Notes under the pieces: model-generated
What the model saw: the letters and a program-made list of their open reading frames with translations, nothing else
Databases searched by the model: none
What the model was told of the DNA's origin: nothing
Part shown: piece after piece, positions 12,416 to 21,779 of the stretch
Layout of the letters: every line of letters starts with the position of its first letter
Position numbering within the stretch: the stretch's first letter is position 1
Made by a program: the position numbers and the translations under genes
Assembly (NCBI GenBank): GCA_024449915.1
Contig: JAMZAV010000152.1
Location: 372,001 to 436,000, forward strand
DNA from: Sweltsa coloradensis
Lineage: Eukaryota > Arthropoda > Insecta > Plecoptera > Chloroperlidae
Direction of reading: 5' to 3'
DNA: 64,000 bases

Positions 12416-12465
12416 AAAAGCAATAAAAGCATATTACTCACTACAGAAACTTGAATTCACCGACA

Positions 12466-12725
12466 GTGTTGGCTCGGGCGCTAAGCGCGCGACTCTGATT
12501 CGGGAGGTCCCGATATCGGATCCGGCGAGACCGGGAATCCTGACTGAAGTTTTTTTTTCGAAGTTTTCCTCAGTCGTTAATGCAAATGCAAGGGATTGAG
12601 TCCTCTTAATTAGCCCTCGGACATCCCTTCACAATGTCCTATCCGCAATATACCTATAGTTAGTCACCTAGAGTCACACCGGTTAAATCCGATGTGTATA
12701 CCCTACGGCGAGCATCCTAAAAAAT
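12466..12725 (+). mobile_element. SINE2 copy (most complete head)
   Basis: The head reads GGCTCGGGCGCTAAGCGCGC, GACTCTGATTCGGGAGGTCC with a mutated B box, then GAGACCGGGAATCCTGACTG, CCTCAGTCGTTAATGCAAAT and CCTATCCGCAATATACC. The order matches the copies at 6047 and 22315. It is non-coding and the body resembles no known conserved SINE domain that I recall. Confidence 0.8.
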
Positions 12726-13606
12726 GTATTTTTATTTTTTCAAATTCTTAAATTCTTAAAATTGAATCAAAACATGTATGCACATAAAAGATGGAGGCCA
12801 CTTATTGCATTTGATTTTGTTTATAATTTAATATGATCATTGTTTTATTATATCGTTTTAACCACGTGCAATTTGCAATGTTTTATATACATTTTTAACA
12901 CTGTATCATAACATTGTGCCTGGGATATACAGCTATCGTATTGTATTTTAATAAAGCTTAAGCCATCTTAGTAGAGTTATGATTTAAATTATCAACCTAA
13001 AACATAAATCCTTATTAAAGTAGCAAAGCACCATGAGAAAGGCAATATCTTACCCTAGTACGTTGCCTTGAAACTTTCCAGATTAAGGTTTATATATCTT
13101 GGGGCTAGTCGCTCTGTCTTACACCCGCATAAGCTGCATGTGACGTTTGAGGCCTGGGGGGGGGGGGGGGGGGGGCTCTAAAGAAACACTAGACTTGTCT
13201 GGAAAATAAATTTTACTTTTTATTTTTAAACATTTCAAAGAATGGATAAATGTATAAAAGAAAGAATAACGAAAAAATACGGTCATTGTGGAGAGCAACT
13301 TCATCATCATTCATCACAATCTGTCCGTCCGTCTGTGCGTGTATGATAAAACCGAACATGACCTCTGGTTGGCATGCGGTTTATATTGACATTGTTCTTC
13401 AACAAGTATTACACATTGTTTGGTGATCATGGGGGTGGGGCACTACCCCAAAAAATTTGAAAATGAATATCATAAAATTGTTTACACTCCCAACATTATT
13501 GAATGATGGGGTAAGCGCAGTATATCAACGGTAGTCTTTATTTCCATTCAAATATTTAATTTTTCTGTTGCTTTTACTATCATCACCATAATTTTCTGTT
13601 CTTTTT
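12726..13606. other. No gene; G-run and simple sequence
   Basis: A G run of about 20 at 13156-13176 lies in otherwise AT-rich sequence. 13321-13380 carries TGTCCGTCCGTCTGTGCGTG, also found at 33722, probably part of a degenerate repeat. Confidence 0.5.
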
Positions 13607-13610
13607 TTAA

Positions 13611-14191
13611 GGGGAATCTCTAGACCCAAATATGATTTCTAAAGAATGCAGTAAAGACGTCTGAAAAGTAAGTAGAATGTAAGATGGGCTTAATAAAAGA
13701 GCGGATAATTTTTTTAAAAAAAATTTTGACGGGACATAACCTCAGAATCAACAATTGTATTCAAATTACTGGAATCAGTTGCTCAAGTTCAAAATTGAAA
13801 TTTAAGCAGCGGTTTTTTGTATATTATTTCTACACTCCTTTATCTACAACCTAAATATAAGTTTTATTGGTTTAATATGGTTTCTGGCGTTGCACGATTT
13901 TTTCCGTTAAACGGTGCAAAATTTGAAATTGTACCGGCATACTTATATTTAGGTTGTAGATAAAGGAGTGTAGAAATAATATACAAAAAGCCGCTGCTAA
14001 AAATTCAATTTTGAAATTGAGCAACTGATTCCAGTAATTTGAATACAATTGTTGATTCTGAGGTTATGTCCCGTCAAAAAAATTTCAAAAAAATAATCCG
14101 CTCATTTATTAAGCCCCTCTTACATTCTACTTGCTTTTCAGACGTCTTTACTGCATTCTTAAGAAATCATATTTGGGTCTAGGGATTCCCC
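13611..14191. mobile_element. Foldback element FB1 with long inverted arms, TTAA-flanked
   Basis: The left half (from GGGGAATCTCTAGACCC) is the near-exact reverse complement of the right half (ending GGGTCTAGGGATTCCCC). Arms are about 240 bp each and enclose a ~90-bp centre. The pairing is visible throughout, e.g. ATTATTTCTACACTCCTTTA with TAAAGGAGTGTAGAAATAAT. TTAA sits on each side (13607-13610, 14192-14195), as after piggyBac-type insertion, though the termini start GGGG and not CCC. The centre contains its own hairpin GTTGCAC...GGTGCAAA. No protein is encoded. A relative lies at 60530-61020. Confidence 0.85.
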
Positions 14192-14196
14192 TTAAA

Positions 14197-15470
14197 CTTA
14201 GAAAACAATTTTATTATCAAACACACCATAGACTCATTTCATTAACTTTCAATATCACATGCGGCGCAATATGACCTAACCGGTTGAAGCGCCCTAGTTT
14301 CTCATGACGACGTCGTCGTCGTCGCTCACCCACAATTTTGGGCTCCCGTATCTGCTCTTGTTTTAAGATTTACTATATTGCATTATTTTAGCAGTAATTG
14401 TTTTTAACGTGAAATAGAACAAATTCTATTGAACATAATCATACGGTTCGGGTTCGAGTTTGGCATCGGGTTCGACTCCCTGGCAGGCTCTAGACCTGAG
14501 TCTTACCACTACAACCCTAGGCCAGGCTCTATTGATTCCTCACACCCGTCCACCTACACCTAGGCCTACTACTCACTGCAAGAACATTACTTTCCAACGG
14601 GGAGTTTTTTATTCTGCGGTTTTGACACGTCACGTAGGGCGGGAGTGGCGGAAGGGGGGAGGGGTGGAAGAGAGAGGGGAGGGGAAGATTCTGCGTGACT
14701 TGAAGAAGGCTTCCACATAGCATCACTTTAGATAGAAATCCCTGAAATATGTACAATTGTTTTAAAAATAGAGATACATTAATTTAGCGTTTTAAGTTTT
14801 TGATACTTATTCGGCGATCAAAATATTTTTAAAGATGATTCAAAATTGGATTTTTGCTAAAGTAAGGGTATCTAGTGCCTATTGAGCGTTAGCTTAGCAT
14901 TGAAATTTATCATTTAAAGTGTCATATATAAAATTGTTTTAAATTAAATGACATGCACTAAATTTGTTAGTTTTGGGAAGGAAAAGTAAACGAAACAAAA
15001 TTTATTTTATTTTAAAGGTTATTAAGTGTGTTTTTCAAACCAAAGTAGGGATTTGTGTGTTACATTTTGAGAAATTGGGAATAAAAAAATTAGAAAACCG
15101 CATTTTTTAAAATTTCAATCAATAATTTAAACTCAATTACACAAACAAATTAATGGCAAAGTATTTTTTTAACTATATAAAAATAGGATTGTGACCAAGC
15201 ATTGAAAGTACCGTGTGATTATTTCAAAGTTAAGTTATAGACAGATTTAGAGTAAAAATGCTACGTTTTAATAACAAATCTCAAATCATACATATTTCCC
15301 AATATTGAAAATATTGAACGGATATGTTCTTGCAACTATTAATCTATGCTTCACTCAATTTAGGAAATGTTTTCGGATATATATGTGATGACTTGAGAGG
15401 CAAAAATAAAGGATTCTCCTTAGAAATACAAGCTAAAAGTCGAACGGTACAAGATCTGTTTTTGTCGGTG
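14197..15470. other. No gene; GAC-rich microsatellite and tRNA-like patch
   Basis: 14270-14325 has GACCTAACCGGTTGAAGCGC-like sequence and a CGTCGTCGTCGTCG run related to repeat R7. 14455-14490 has two B-box-like words (GGGTTCGAGTTTGG and GGGTTCGACTCCC) with no cloverleaf that I could complete. The rest is AT-rich. Confidence 0.5.
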
Positions 15471-15568
15471 AGTCTAGGGATGGGTCGTTTAAACGTTTAA
15501 ACGCGCATGTAGAGTTAAACGTTTAGTGTTTTATATAAACGTGTAAACGTGATAGTATTTATATATAT

Positions 15569-15601
<33 letters not shown>

Positions 15602-15640
15602 GTTTAAACTTGGCTTTACAGTAGGCGACTATGACGCTGT

Positions 15641-15786
15641 TATGTTAGTACTTTAGACAGAAATTAAAAAAGTGACTACACCGGGGTTTGAACCCGGGAC
15701 CTTAGCTTACCGGGCTATGCTCCCTATGCCCGGGTTCAAACCCCGGTGTAGTCACTTTTTTAATTTCTGCCTAAAGTACTAACATA
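15641..15786. repeat. Inverted repeat, 58-bp arms, tRNA T-arm in each
   Basis: 15641-15698 and 15729-15786 are reverse complements with about one mismatch, separated by 30 bp. Each arm includes GGGGTTTGAACCCGGG, i.e. a T-arm/B-box-like core. On the minus-to-plus reading the spacer plus right arm looks like the 3' half of a tRNA-derived head (GGTCCCGGGTTCAAACCCCG, split by the spacer). Confidence 0.8.
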
Positions 15787-15890
15787 TATATATATATATA
15801 TATAAACGAAATGTTATTTTATCACTTTCGGAGCCTACACAAACACAGGCTAACAAATTAAGTCGAACATGTTCTAAAAGTGCGTAACTT

Positions 15891-15906
15891 TGGTGGAGGT
15901 GCCGGG
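15891..15906 (-). other. tRNA-Ala 3'-CCA-end-like 16-mer (site 2)
   Basis: TGGTGGAGGTGCCGGG is the exact complement of CCCGGCACCTCCACCA. In this orientation it would equal a retroelement primer-binding site for tRNA-Ala, but no LTR boundary is seen beside it. Confidence 0.5.
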
Positions 15907-16339
15907 TCATTTAATGCGAGTGTGAGAATAAAACCGTTGTTAATTACTCGTCGGCAGGTAATAAGTACAAAATTACGATTTGTTGTAAAACATAGGTCTC
16001 CGCCAACCTAAAATAAAAAATAAAAAATTAGAAAATGGGGCTTAAAACGTTTAAAATTCAAACGCGAAAATTTCAAGGGGTTAATCGTTTAGGAAATTAA
16101 ACGCTTTTTCCCATCCCAATGAGTGAGCAAGTTTGCTGCAGAACGGCCTAAAGGCTGAACTGATTGCGCCGAAAGTTTAAACACTACCCGGTACTAGTCC
16201 TCAGGGTGCAGTCAACATTTTGAGCAAACTCCGTAGCGATTTAAGCTCACAACGAATAATTAATTGAAAATAGGCTGAGAATGCCTCATTTTATTTAACG
16301 TGTTCGTGGACAAATCACTTTTACAAAATCATGTTAAGA

Positions 16340-16735
16340 ATGTCTGGCTCTTTGATCTTGTGGTTAGCGTCTCTGCTTCCAATGCAGAAGATGCAGGGTT
16401 CGATTCCCGTCAAAGTCAGAAGTTTTTTAACTTCTGATTTGGATTTAAGTCCGTCAGTTCTTGTCTTAGGAGTTTGTAAACGGTGACTTTGGAGCCGTCC
16501 TAGCAACGAAGCACATAATAAATTCAGAGTTGTTCTGAATCGGCCTTGTTGATTCTGGCGTTGATCCGCGGGTGTTCGCACTGTCCATACCACTGATTGC
16601 TATATTTCCTATTAAAAATATCGATCTTTGGTTGGTTATTGCTCACTCGTCGATTGCGTCAGGGCCTACAGGGTTGGCTTGGTCGCTTTGATTTACTGGT
16701 AGACTCTAAATACAATTTATTAATTTATTTTATTT
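16340..16735 (+). mobile_element. SINE1 copy (subfamily A, full head)
   Basis: The head is intact: A-box side TTGTGGTTAGCGTCTCTGC, anticodon-like loop TTCCAAT between TCTGC and GCAGA, and B box GGTTCGATTCCC. The body and the subfamily A middle follow. The standard AAATCAGTTATATAACTGA hairpin is missing, replaced by a direct jump to GTAGACTCTAAATA. The loop would place CCA at anticodon positions 34-36, but a tRNA-Gly(TCC)-like origin is also possible. Confidence 0.85.
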
Positions 16736-16904
16736 TAGGCGGTGAATGCATGCAGTGACCAAGGTATAACAAATCTCCAAGCTCAAAGTTCCCCAAAATT
16801 TCGCCGGAAGATTGAGTAAACCTTGCAATCTTGACTCGTATCCATTTCAAAACATGTTCAATGATTTTTTAATACAATCTAGAAATTACAAAATCTTTCC
16901 CGAC

Positions 16905-16963
16905 CAGGAGATTGAACCCAGGTCTCCCATATCCCGGGTATCAAAGGTGCTTTAGTCAACCAG
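16905..16963 (-). other. tRNA-like pseudogene or SINE head
   Basis: On the minus strand CTGGTTGACTAAAGCACC begins an A-box-like region and GGGTTCAATCTCCTGGTCGG gives a B box and T-arm that pair partly. The arms do not complete a convincing cloverleaf, so a functional tRNA is unlikely. Confidence 0.35.
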
Positions 16964-17158
16964 ACTAGGAAAACGACAAAGTCGTTGTTAGACGAGTGCG
17001 TGCGCGAGCCATGTGTTAAATACCCGGGAATATTCTCTTTCCTTCCTCTACCTGAGGCTGGAATTGCTCTCCAGCCTATTATAAGCTAGAGTAGCACATT
17101 GTGGTCTTACAGTTGACGCGCCCTATCAACTAAACTCAAAACCATATCATTTATACTT
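16964..17158 (+). mobile_element. MITE Y, left half (split by element X)
   Basis: Matches the intact MITE at 55570-55840: ACTAGGAAAACG, AAAGTCGTT, GACGAGTGCG..GCGAGCCA, CCAGCCTATTATA.GCTA, and TTGACGCGCCCT. The continuation of the same MITE resumes at 17925-17990 (ATCAATAACTCAAATGTCAA ... ACACATGGTTTGCTCACTCG), so 17159-17924 is a later insertion. Confidence 0.7.
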
Positions 17159-17924
17159 TATTGGATGAGCGTAGCGAGCGTAGCGAGCGAAGCGAAGATT
17201 CCATTTCACTACACTGGAGAAAAAAATCCGGAATGTTTTTTTTTTTCTGTATTTTTTGTTTCGTTTTTTGTTAACACGATTCCGGCTAAACCGATACTCC
17301 GATTGCGATGAAATTTTATGGAGCCTTCGAAATCTCTGAACTTAGAACTGCCACGTTTTTGAGTGCAATCGAAAAATATTCTACATGAAAATCGCAATTT
17401 TACGATTTTTTTCGATTTTTAAAAAATTTCTTCGACTAATAACATCTACATGCTTATCCGATTTTAATGATTTTTTTACAGAACCTTAATTTTATGAATT
17501 AAGATATTCGTGTGAAATTTGAGAACAATCGAAAAATATATTTCTCATGAAAATCGAAATTTTACGGGTTTTTTTCTTTTTTTTAAACAATTCTTGCACT
17601 TATAACACCTACATGCTTGATCCTATTGTAATGTTTTTTTACAGAACCTTATTTTATGAATTATTATATTCGTGTAAAATTTGAGCGCAATCGAATAATT
17701 ATTTTTATGAAAATGCAATTTTACGATTTTTTCTTTTTTTAAAATTACGATTAAGAAAAAATAAAAGAATAAGTTAATTTTTTATTTAATTTAATTTAAT
17801 TTAAAAAAAATCTGATTAGTAAAATTTTTTCACAGAACAACAGAAAATCTGCATAACACATGGCAGGTCAATGCACCAATTACGCTCATCCAACAACGCG
17901 GCGGGACTTAAGCGTTTTCCTAGT
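17159..17924 (+). mobile_element. Transposable element X, copy 1 (left flank of F-box gene)
   Basis: The left end is ATTGGATGAGCGTAGCGAGC then GAAGCGAAGATTCCATTTCA. The right end is CTCATCCAACAACGCGGCGG, then GACTTAAGCGTTTTCCTAGT. The mirror-image copy at 19949-20817 has the same two different ends in reverse order. The body is T-rich with GTGAAATTTGAG and TACATGCTT.ATCC modules repeated about every 180 bp (17450-17540, 17630-17700), also seen at 25335-25840. No transposase open frame is visible. Confidence 0.7.
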
Positions 17925-17990
17925 ATAACATCAATAACTCAAATGTCAATGTTCACTTGTACTCAACACATGGTTTGCTCACTCGTCTGT
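17925..17990 (+). mobile_element. MITE Y, right half
   Basis: Continues the MITE interrupted at 17158: ATCAATAACTCAAATGTC and ACACATGGTTTGCTCACTCG correspond to 55755-55815 of the intact MITE. The final ~25 bp (through CGTTTTCCTAG) are missing or diverged. Confidence 0.6.
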
Positions 17991-18051
17991 CTTCACTTTT
18001 CACATCACAAAAGCTAAATAAAAATAGGTAAAAAAGACATTATTACACTTT

Positions 18052-18057
18052 TTTATT
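18052..18057 (-). terminator. Candidate polyadenylation signal of the F-box gene
   Basis: AATAAA on the minus strand, about 330 nt beyond the stop codon of the F-box gene at 18385. The spacing is plausible for a 3' UTR, but AT-rich sequence makes chance matches common. Confidence 0.35.
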
Positions 18058-18384
18058 TATCGTGCACATACATAAAAGAGCAAAGAGCATATTCAGCTCT
18101 TGCCAATCAACTCAGATCCTGGTCTCATAATCATGGTTGGTAGGCCTATACAAACTACCAATTTTGTAATATTATATTTTCATCAACATACTTGTCCACG
18201 CTAAAAAATCAATTAGGATATCAGTGACGTCATTCAATGGCAACTTCTGTGCCTCCACCTGGGTCCTCGAAGCATCTAGACGACAACTTGTCTCGGCGTG
18301 ATTAGAATTAAAGGCCAAAGACGTAGGCCTACGGTTTCAAAATTGTGATTTCATTGGTTCAGTGGTTTGAGGCCTTGCTAACAT

Positions 18385-19623
18385 TTAGGCCAAGGTCATT
18401 GTGTAAATTTGGTGATAAAGGACATTAATTTCCCGAATTACAAGTCCTGGCATCTTTTCTTTGAGTGGAGTATGCCAACCGATCCCAATCGGTTCTAGGC
18501 ATATCACAGTAAGTTCCTTCAGTCCCTGTAAATACTCCGGTATCAACATGATGTTCGGCGCAATGGACTCCCGCGTCTCACATTCAACAAGAAGTTTTGT
18601 CAGTTTGTTACATCCCTTTATGATGGCTGCCAACCCGAAGCGGGTAACATAGCTGCGAGGAAACGACGGCTGGAGGTGCAGCTCGGTTAGGTTCTTCAAG
18701 TTGTCACCAATAGCCACAGCCACGTTGACATCGAAATTGGCGTGTTCAATTCGAAGTGAAGTAAGTTCTTTCAAAGAATTGTTGGAAAACATGGAAATCC
18801 AAGTATTCTTATGAACAGACCAACAGTTTTCAAACTTGAGACGGCTTAGACTTGACATGTTGGAGATCGCGCGGATATATTCACGAGTGACTTCGTTTGT
18901 TAAGTGCAGATATGACATCTCCAATTCCTCTAGATGGTTACACTTGCTTATAGTCCTTGCACCTTCTAGAGTACACAAACAGCCTATCACATGCAACACT
19001 CGCAGAGTCCCGCATAGTTGGTCACACATTGCTACAAACATTTCATTATTTAGGAAGCCCGGATAATGATTTTCATTTCTGAGAAACCTTAGCTCCTTCA
19101 CTTGACTGCAGAAGCTCAAGAGATGTGATAACGAACTGTATAACTTAGGCATAGAATTTAAATTCACTTTTGTCAAATGAGCAAGCATTATGACGACTTC
19201 TTTATAAAACCGTTTGTTAACCTTATTGACGATTGTATAATTAAGGTGATCTTCATTGTGAATCTCTAAAAATTTACTGACGGTTTTTCTTATGTATTCC
19301 TCATCGAAATAGGGAGACGCTAAGTATGGTGCATCGTTCAGACAAATGAAGAAGGCGTTCAGGCTTATTGTGGATTCCCTACTCATTAGAACACTAGGCA
19401 GGCGATATAGCTGGTGATCCCAGTGTAAACGCTCCCACTGAGTGCAGACCTTAGCCACAGTATTGCAGAGTTCTCCAACAGTCAGGTACTTGAAGATATG
19501 AAGCAATACCTCCTCCGGGAGCGACTGGATGCTGGCTGGTGGATACATTTTTTCCTTTTTCTTGGAATGACTTCGGAGTTCCATTGTACTCAAGGCAAAG
19601 TCACGTTTTGTCTTTTTCTCCAT
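18385..19623 (-). CDS. F-box/leucine-rich-repeat protein (SCF substrate receptor)
   Basis: An intact, intronless 412-codon frame. Residues about 31-76 form an F-box: SLPEEVLLHIFKYL, then VAKVCTQWERL, with the usual leucines, proline and tryptophan that contact Skp1. Residues about 120-395 hold irregular leucine-rich repeats (e.g. LTSLRIEHANF, LTELHLQPS, LKELTVICLEP), the expected substrate-binding part of FBXL-type proteins. The basic N-terminus (KKTKR, KKKEK) could be a nuclear signal, which is inference. There is no signal peptide or membrane segment. The start is the first in-frame ATG; residues 14 or 26 are alternatives. By family knowledge it would recruit a target to a Skp1-Cullin1 ubiquitin ligase, but no substrate can be inferred. 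The closest relative in view is the broken copy at 56261-57515. Inverted transposon copies lie on both sides. Confidence 0.88.
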   Translation of the reverse strand: MEKKTKRDFALSTMELRSHSKKKEKMYPPASIQSLPEEVLLHIFKYLTVGELCNTVAKVCTQWERLHWDHQLYRLPSVLMSRESTISLNAFFICLNDAPYLASPYFDEEYIRKTVSKFLEIHNEDHLNYTIVNKVNKRFYKEVVIMLAHLTKVNLNSMPKLYSSLSHLLSFCSQVKELRFLRNENHYPGFLNNEMFVAMCDQLCGTLRVLHVIGCLCTLEGARTISKCNHLEELEMSYLHLTNEVTREYIRAISNMSSLSRLKFENCWSVHKNTWISMFSNNSLKELTSLRIEHANFDVNVAVAIGDNLKNLTELHLQPSFPRSYVTRFGLAAIIKGCNKLTKLLVECETRESIAPNIMLIPEYLQGLKELTVICLEPIGIGWHTPLKEKMPGLVIREINVLYHQIYTMTLA

Positions 19624-19948
19624 TTTTCAGCGAGATCAGGTTAAAGTTAAAATGCACATCATTCAATAGGCCTACATTCAATATTTTTACACAAAATAGT
19701 ATGGTGTGTAGTGAATTTGACATACCAACAATAATAAAAAAGTAGTTTTATTTTATTTTATTCCACTGCCTGCTCGAGTTGGAGAATCTATTTTACCAAG
19801 GTCTGCTTGATCTCCGCTCTAGCGGAGGTTCGTCGAACTCACAAGGTAGGTCGTCGCAAGGAAGCCATTCTGGAGCACAACATGCAGCGTTTTGACAGGT
19901 AAACAATGTTAAACATGGCCTACTACAAACTACGTTTCTAGTTTTTAC

Positions 19949-20817
19949 TAACTAGGAAAACGCTTAAGTCCCGCCGCGTTGATGGATGAGCTTTTTTTGT
20001 AAGTTTTTAGTTTGCGTAGGACCACTTTTCCTTTGCAAGTGCTTTTTGAATGCATTGTAGGTGATTGTTGTCAAGTTTCACAGCCTTACTCATATCTATT
20101 TTCTTCTTTCACTTTTTTCTTCTCCATACTTGCCGGCCCACTCTGCAACGAGCACTCCTCCGTTCCCACCCAGTTTAACCCATCCTATCCAACATCCTCA
20201 CTCCTTCCCATAAACCAATGCATCTTCCCTTACGTTCCTCCCTTTGGAAGGAAGAAAACATGGTGGTTATCCACAATTATGGAAAAAGAAAACTTGGAGA
20301 ATTCCATTACACTTGAAATGGGCACTGATAACTCTACTGTTAAGTGCCCTAAAACAACATTAACTAACTATTGTTACTTGTTAATTCTTATTAAAAACCT
20401 CAAAAAACTCATATTAAAACCTTTATTCTATGGATTCTGGCTACCTTTTTCAACTTTTTCTTTCAGAAAGCAATACACAACCATTACCTCAATGTCCATG
20501 TAAAATATGAATGTTGTAGCCCTACCCGTTTGGTCAGAATCGGCCCAAATGTAACGAAAATATCGCGTTAAAAATCGGGAAAAAAATTGTAAAAGTACGA
20601 TAAACATGAGAAATATTTATTTGATTCTACCCAAAAACGTGGCAGGTCTAAGTTCAGAGATTTCAAAGATCCCCTCCAATTTTCATCAAGATCGCATAAT
20701 ATGCCTTTTACCCGGTAGAGTGCGAACAAACAGACAAAAAAACAAACAAAAAACATAAGAGCTAATTTTTTTGAGGGGTCAGTGAAATTGAAGTCTTCGC
20801 TTCGCTCATCCAATTAT
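19949..20817 (-). mobile_element. Transposable element X, copy 2 (right flank of F-box gene, inverted)
   Basis: Begins ACTAGGAAAACGCTTAAGTC, CCGCCGCGTTGATGGATGAG, the reverse complement of the right end of copy 1 over about 38 bp. It ends GTCTTCGCTTCGCTCATCCA, the complement of copy 1's left end. The section 20600-20800 matches 17200-17420 inverted (e.g. ATTTCAAAGA beside CAGAGATTTC, and CACGT..GGCAGGTCTAAG). A retroposon fragment (20085-20370) is inserted inside. No transposase is visible. Confidence 0.7.
20085..20370 (+). mobile_element. Retroposon R6, truncated copy
   Basis: Near-identical to 61195-61480: CAGCCTTACTCATAT, CTCTGCAACGAGCACTCCTC, CATCCTCACTCCTTCCCAT, AAACATGGTGGT and TGATAACTCTACTGTTA, ending in AACATTAACTAACTA. 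It lacks the first ~155 bp of the other copy. Two overlapping open frames cross it, but their reading frames are not preserved between copies. Confidence 0.75.
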
Positions 20818-21440
20818 TGGTCGGAGAAGAATCTCGAGTATTGTTCTAGACTAAAGCGAGAAGACAAAGAAGTCAGTAAATTGACATCGTCGGGTTAAAA
20901 GTGAGACTTCTTTAAAGTGCGAGTGCTTTGGAGTGATGTTCGCCAAAGACGAGTGTGACGTCTTCACAAGTCGAGTGCCCAATGTTTGCGAACTAAAGAA
21001 TATTCGTTTGCGATGGAGATTGGAGAAGAAAAGACAAAGAGATTGAAGGGAAAGAGGAGCGAAAGTGAAAGGTGTGATGATTCAAACGTGAAAAACATAC
21101 GACCTGTCTTGAAAAGAAGATCGTTTGTTATTTGGCGGGGAGTTTAAGTTCGTTATTTACGTTTCCTTTCAAGTGGAATTAGCGAGTATTTAAGTTCGCT
21201 TTTATACACTTGCTACGTCGTATTTTCACAGATAATTTATTGGCAACGAGCCAGGAAATATGCATCCAGCTTCCAACCCCAGCTTTTCTTAAACTTTCCT
21301 TTAAGTTACGGCTAAAAAGGGAGTAAAAGCGTCCAAACACATTGTGAGAATCTGTGCAATGGAGCGTTGTAATGGTCGTGAGTACTCGGGGAAATAAAAT
21401 TATGTTGACGAAGATTGACAAGAGTCGTGAATTCTACTAC
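20818..21440. other. No gene recognised
   Basis: Somewhat purine-rich (20820-21100) with short open frames only. No repeat relation found within the window. Confidence 0.45.
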
Positions 21441-21444
21441 TTTA

Positions 21445-21775
21445 TAGTAAGGCTGGGGAATGACATATCATTCAATTAGCGATAATACACGAAATATTTC
21501 GATATTTATCGATATATCGAAATGTAATTGTTTGTAAAAAGAACATGTATAAAAAATTTAAAAAATCAAAACTCAGTGTTAATAAGGTATAACCAAAAAA
21601 GAATGCAACGATATTCACGATTTAACAATCGCGATTTATGACCCGGCACCTCCACTAAATGTACCAACCAGGATTAACCACCAAAATTCCGAAATTTTAC
21701 ATTTTTTGTGTTAATTTAGATATTTTGATATGAAGCCAAATATCGATATTTTGCCCAGTCCTAGTTTTTGAAGAC
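21445..21775. mobile_element. Small element with ATCGATAT-rich ends
   Basis: The left edge AAGGCTGGGGAATGACATATC and the right edge AAATATCGATATTTTGCCCAG then TCCTAG form imperfect inverted ends (GGCTGGG with CCCAGTCC). The interior includes repeated ATCGATAT words and tRNA-Ala-end site 3. Related ATCGATAT-rich sequence lies at 40370-41000 and 41305-41345. The boundary is uncertain. Confidence 0.4.
21642..21657 (+). other. tRNA-Ala 3'-end-like 16-mer (site 3, one mismatch)
   Basis: CCCGGCACCTCCACTA, differing from site 1 at one base of the CCA. Preceded by TTTATGA as site 2 is preceded by TAAATGA. Confidence 0.45.
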
Positions 21776-21779
21776 CTCG

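Larger units (their letters stand above)
15476..16120. mobile_element. hAT-like non-autonomous element with TA repeats
   Basis: Starts TAGGGATGGGTCGTTTAAACG and ends with AAACGCTTTTTCCCATCCCA, forming short inverted ends. Flanks GTGAGTCT and ATGAGTGA agree at 6 of 8 positions, compatible with a decayed 8-bp duplication. Inside are (TA)n at 15560-15602 and about 15784-15804, a palindrome at 15641-15786 and a tRNA-Ala-end 16-mer (minus) at 15891-15906. No transposase is present. Confidence 0.55.

Noticed and set aside
16340..16420. Functional tRNA gene
   Set aside because: The head has A and B boxes, but the acceptor stem does not pair and a SINE body follows; same for other SINE1 and SINE2 heads.
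20012..20503. 163-codon frame, similar to the 134-codon frame at 61039-61443
   Set aside because: Similarity is at the DNA level through retroposon R6; the two copies are read in different frames, so no conserved protein.
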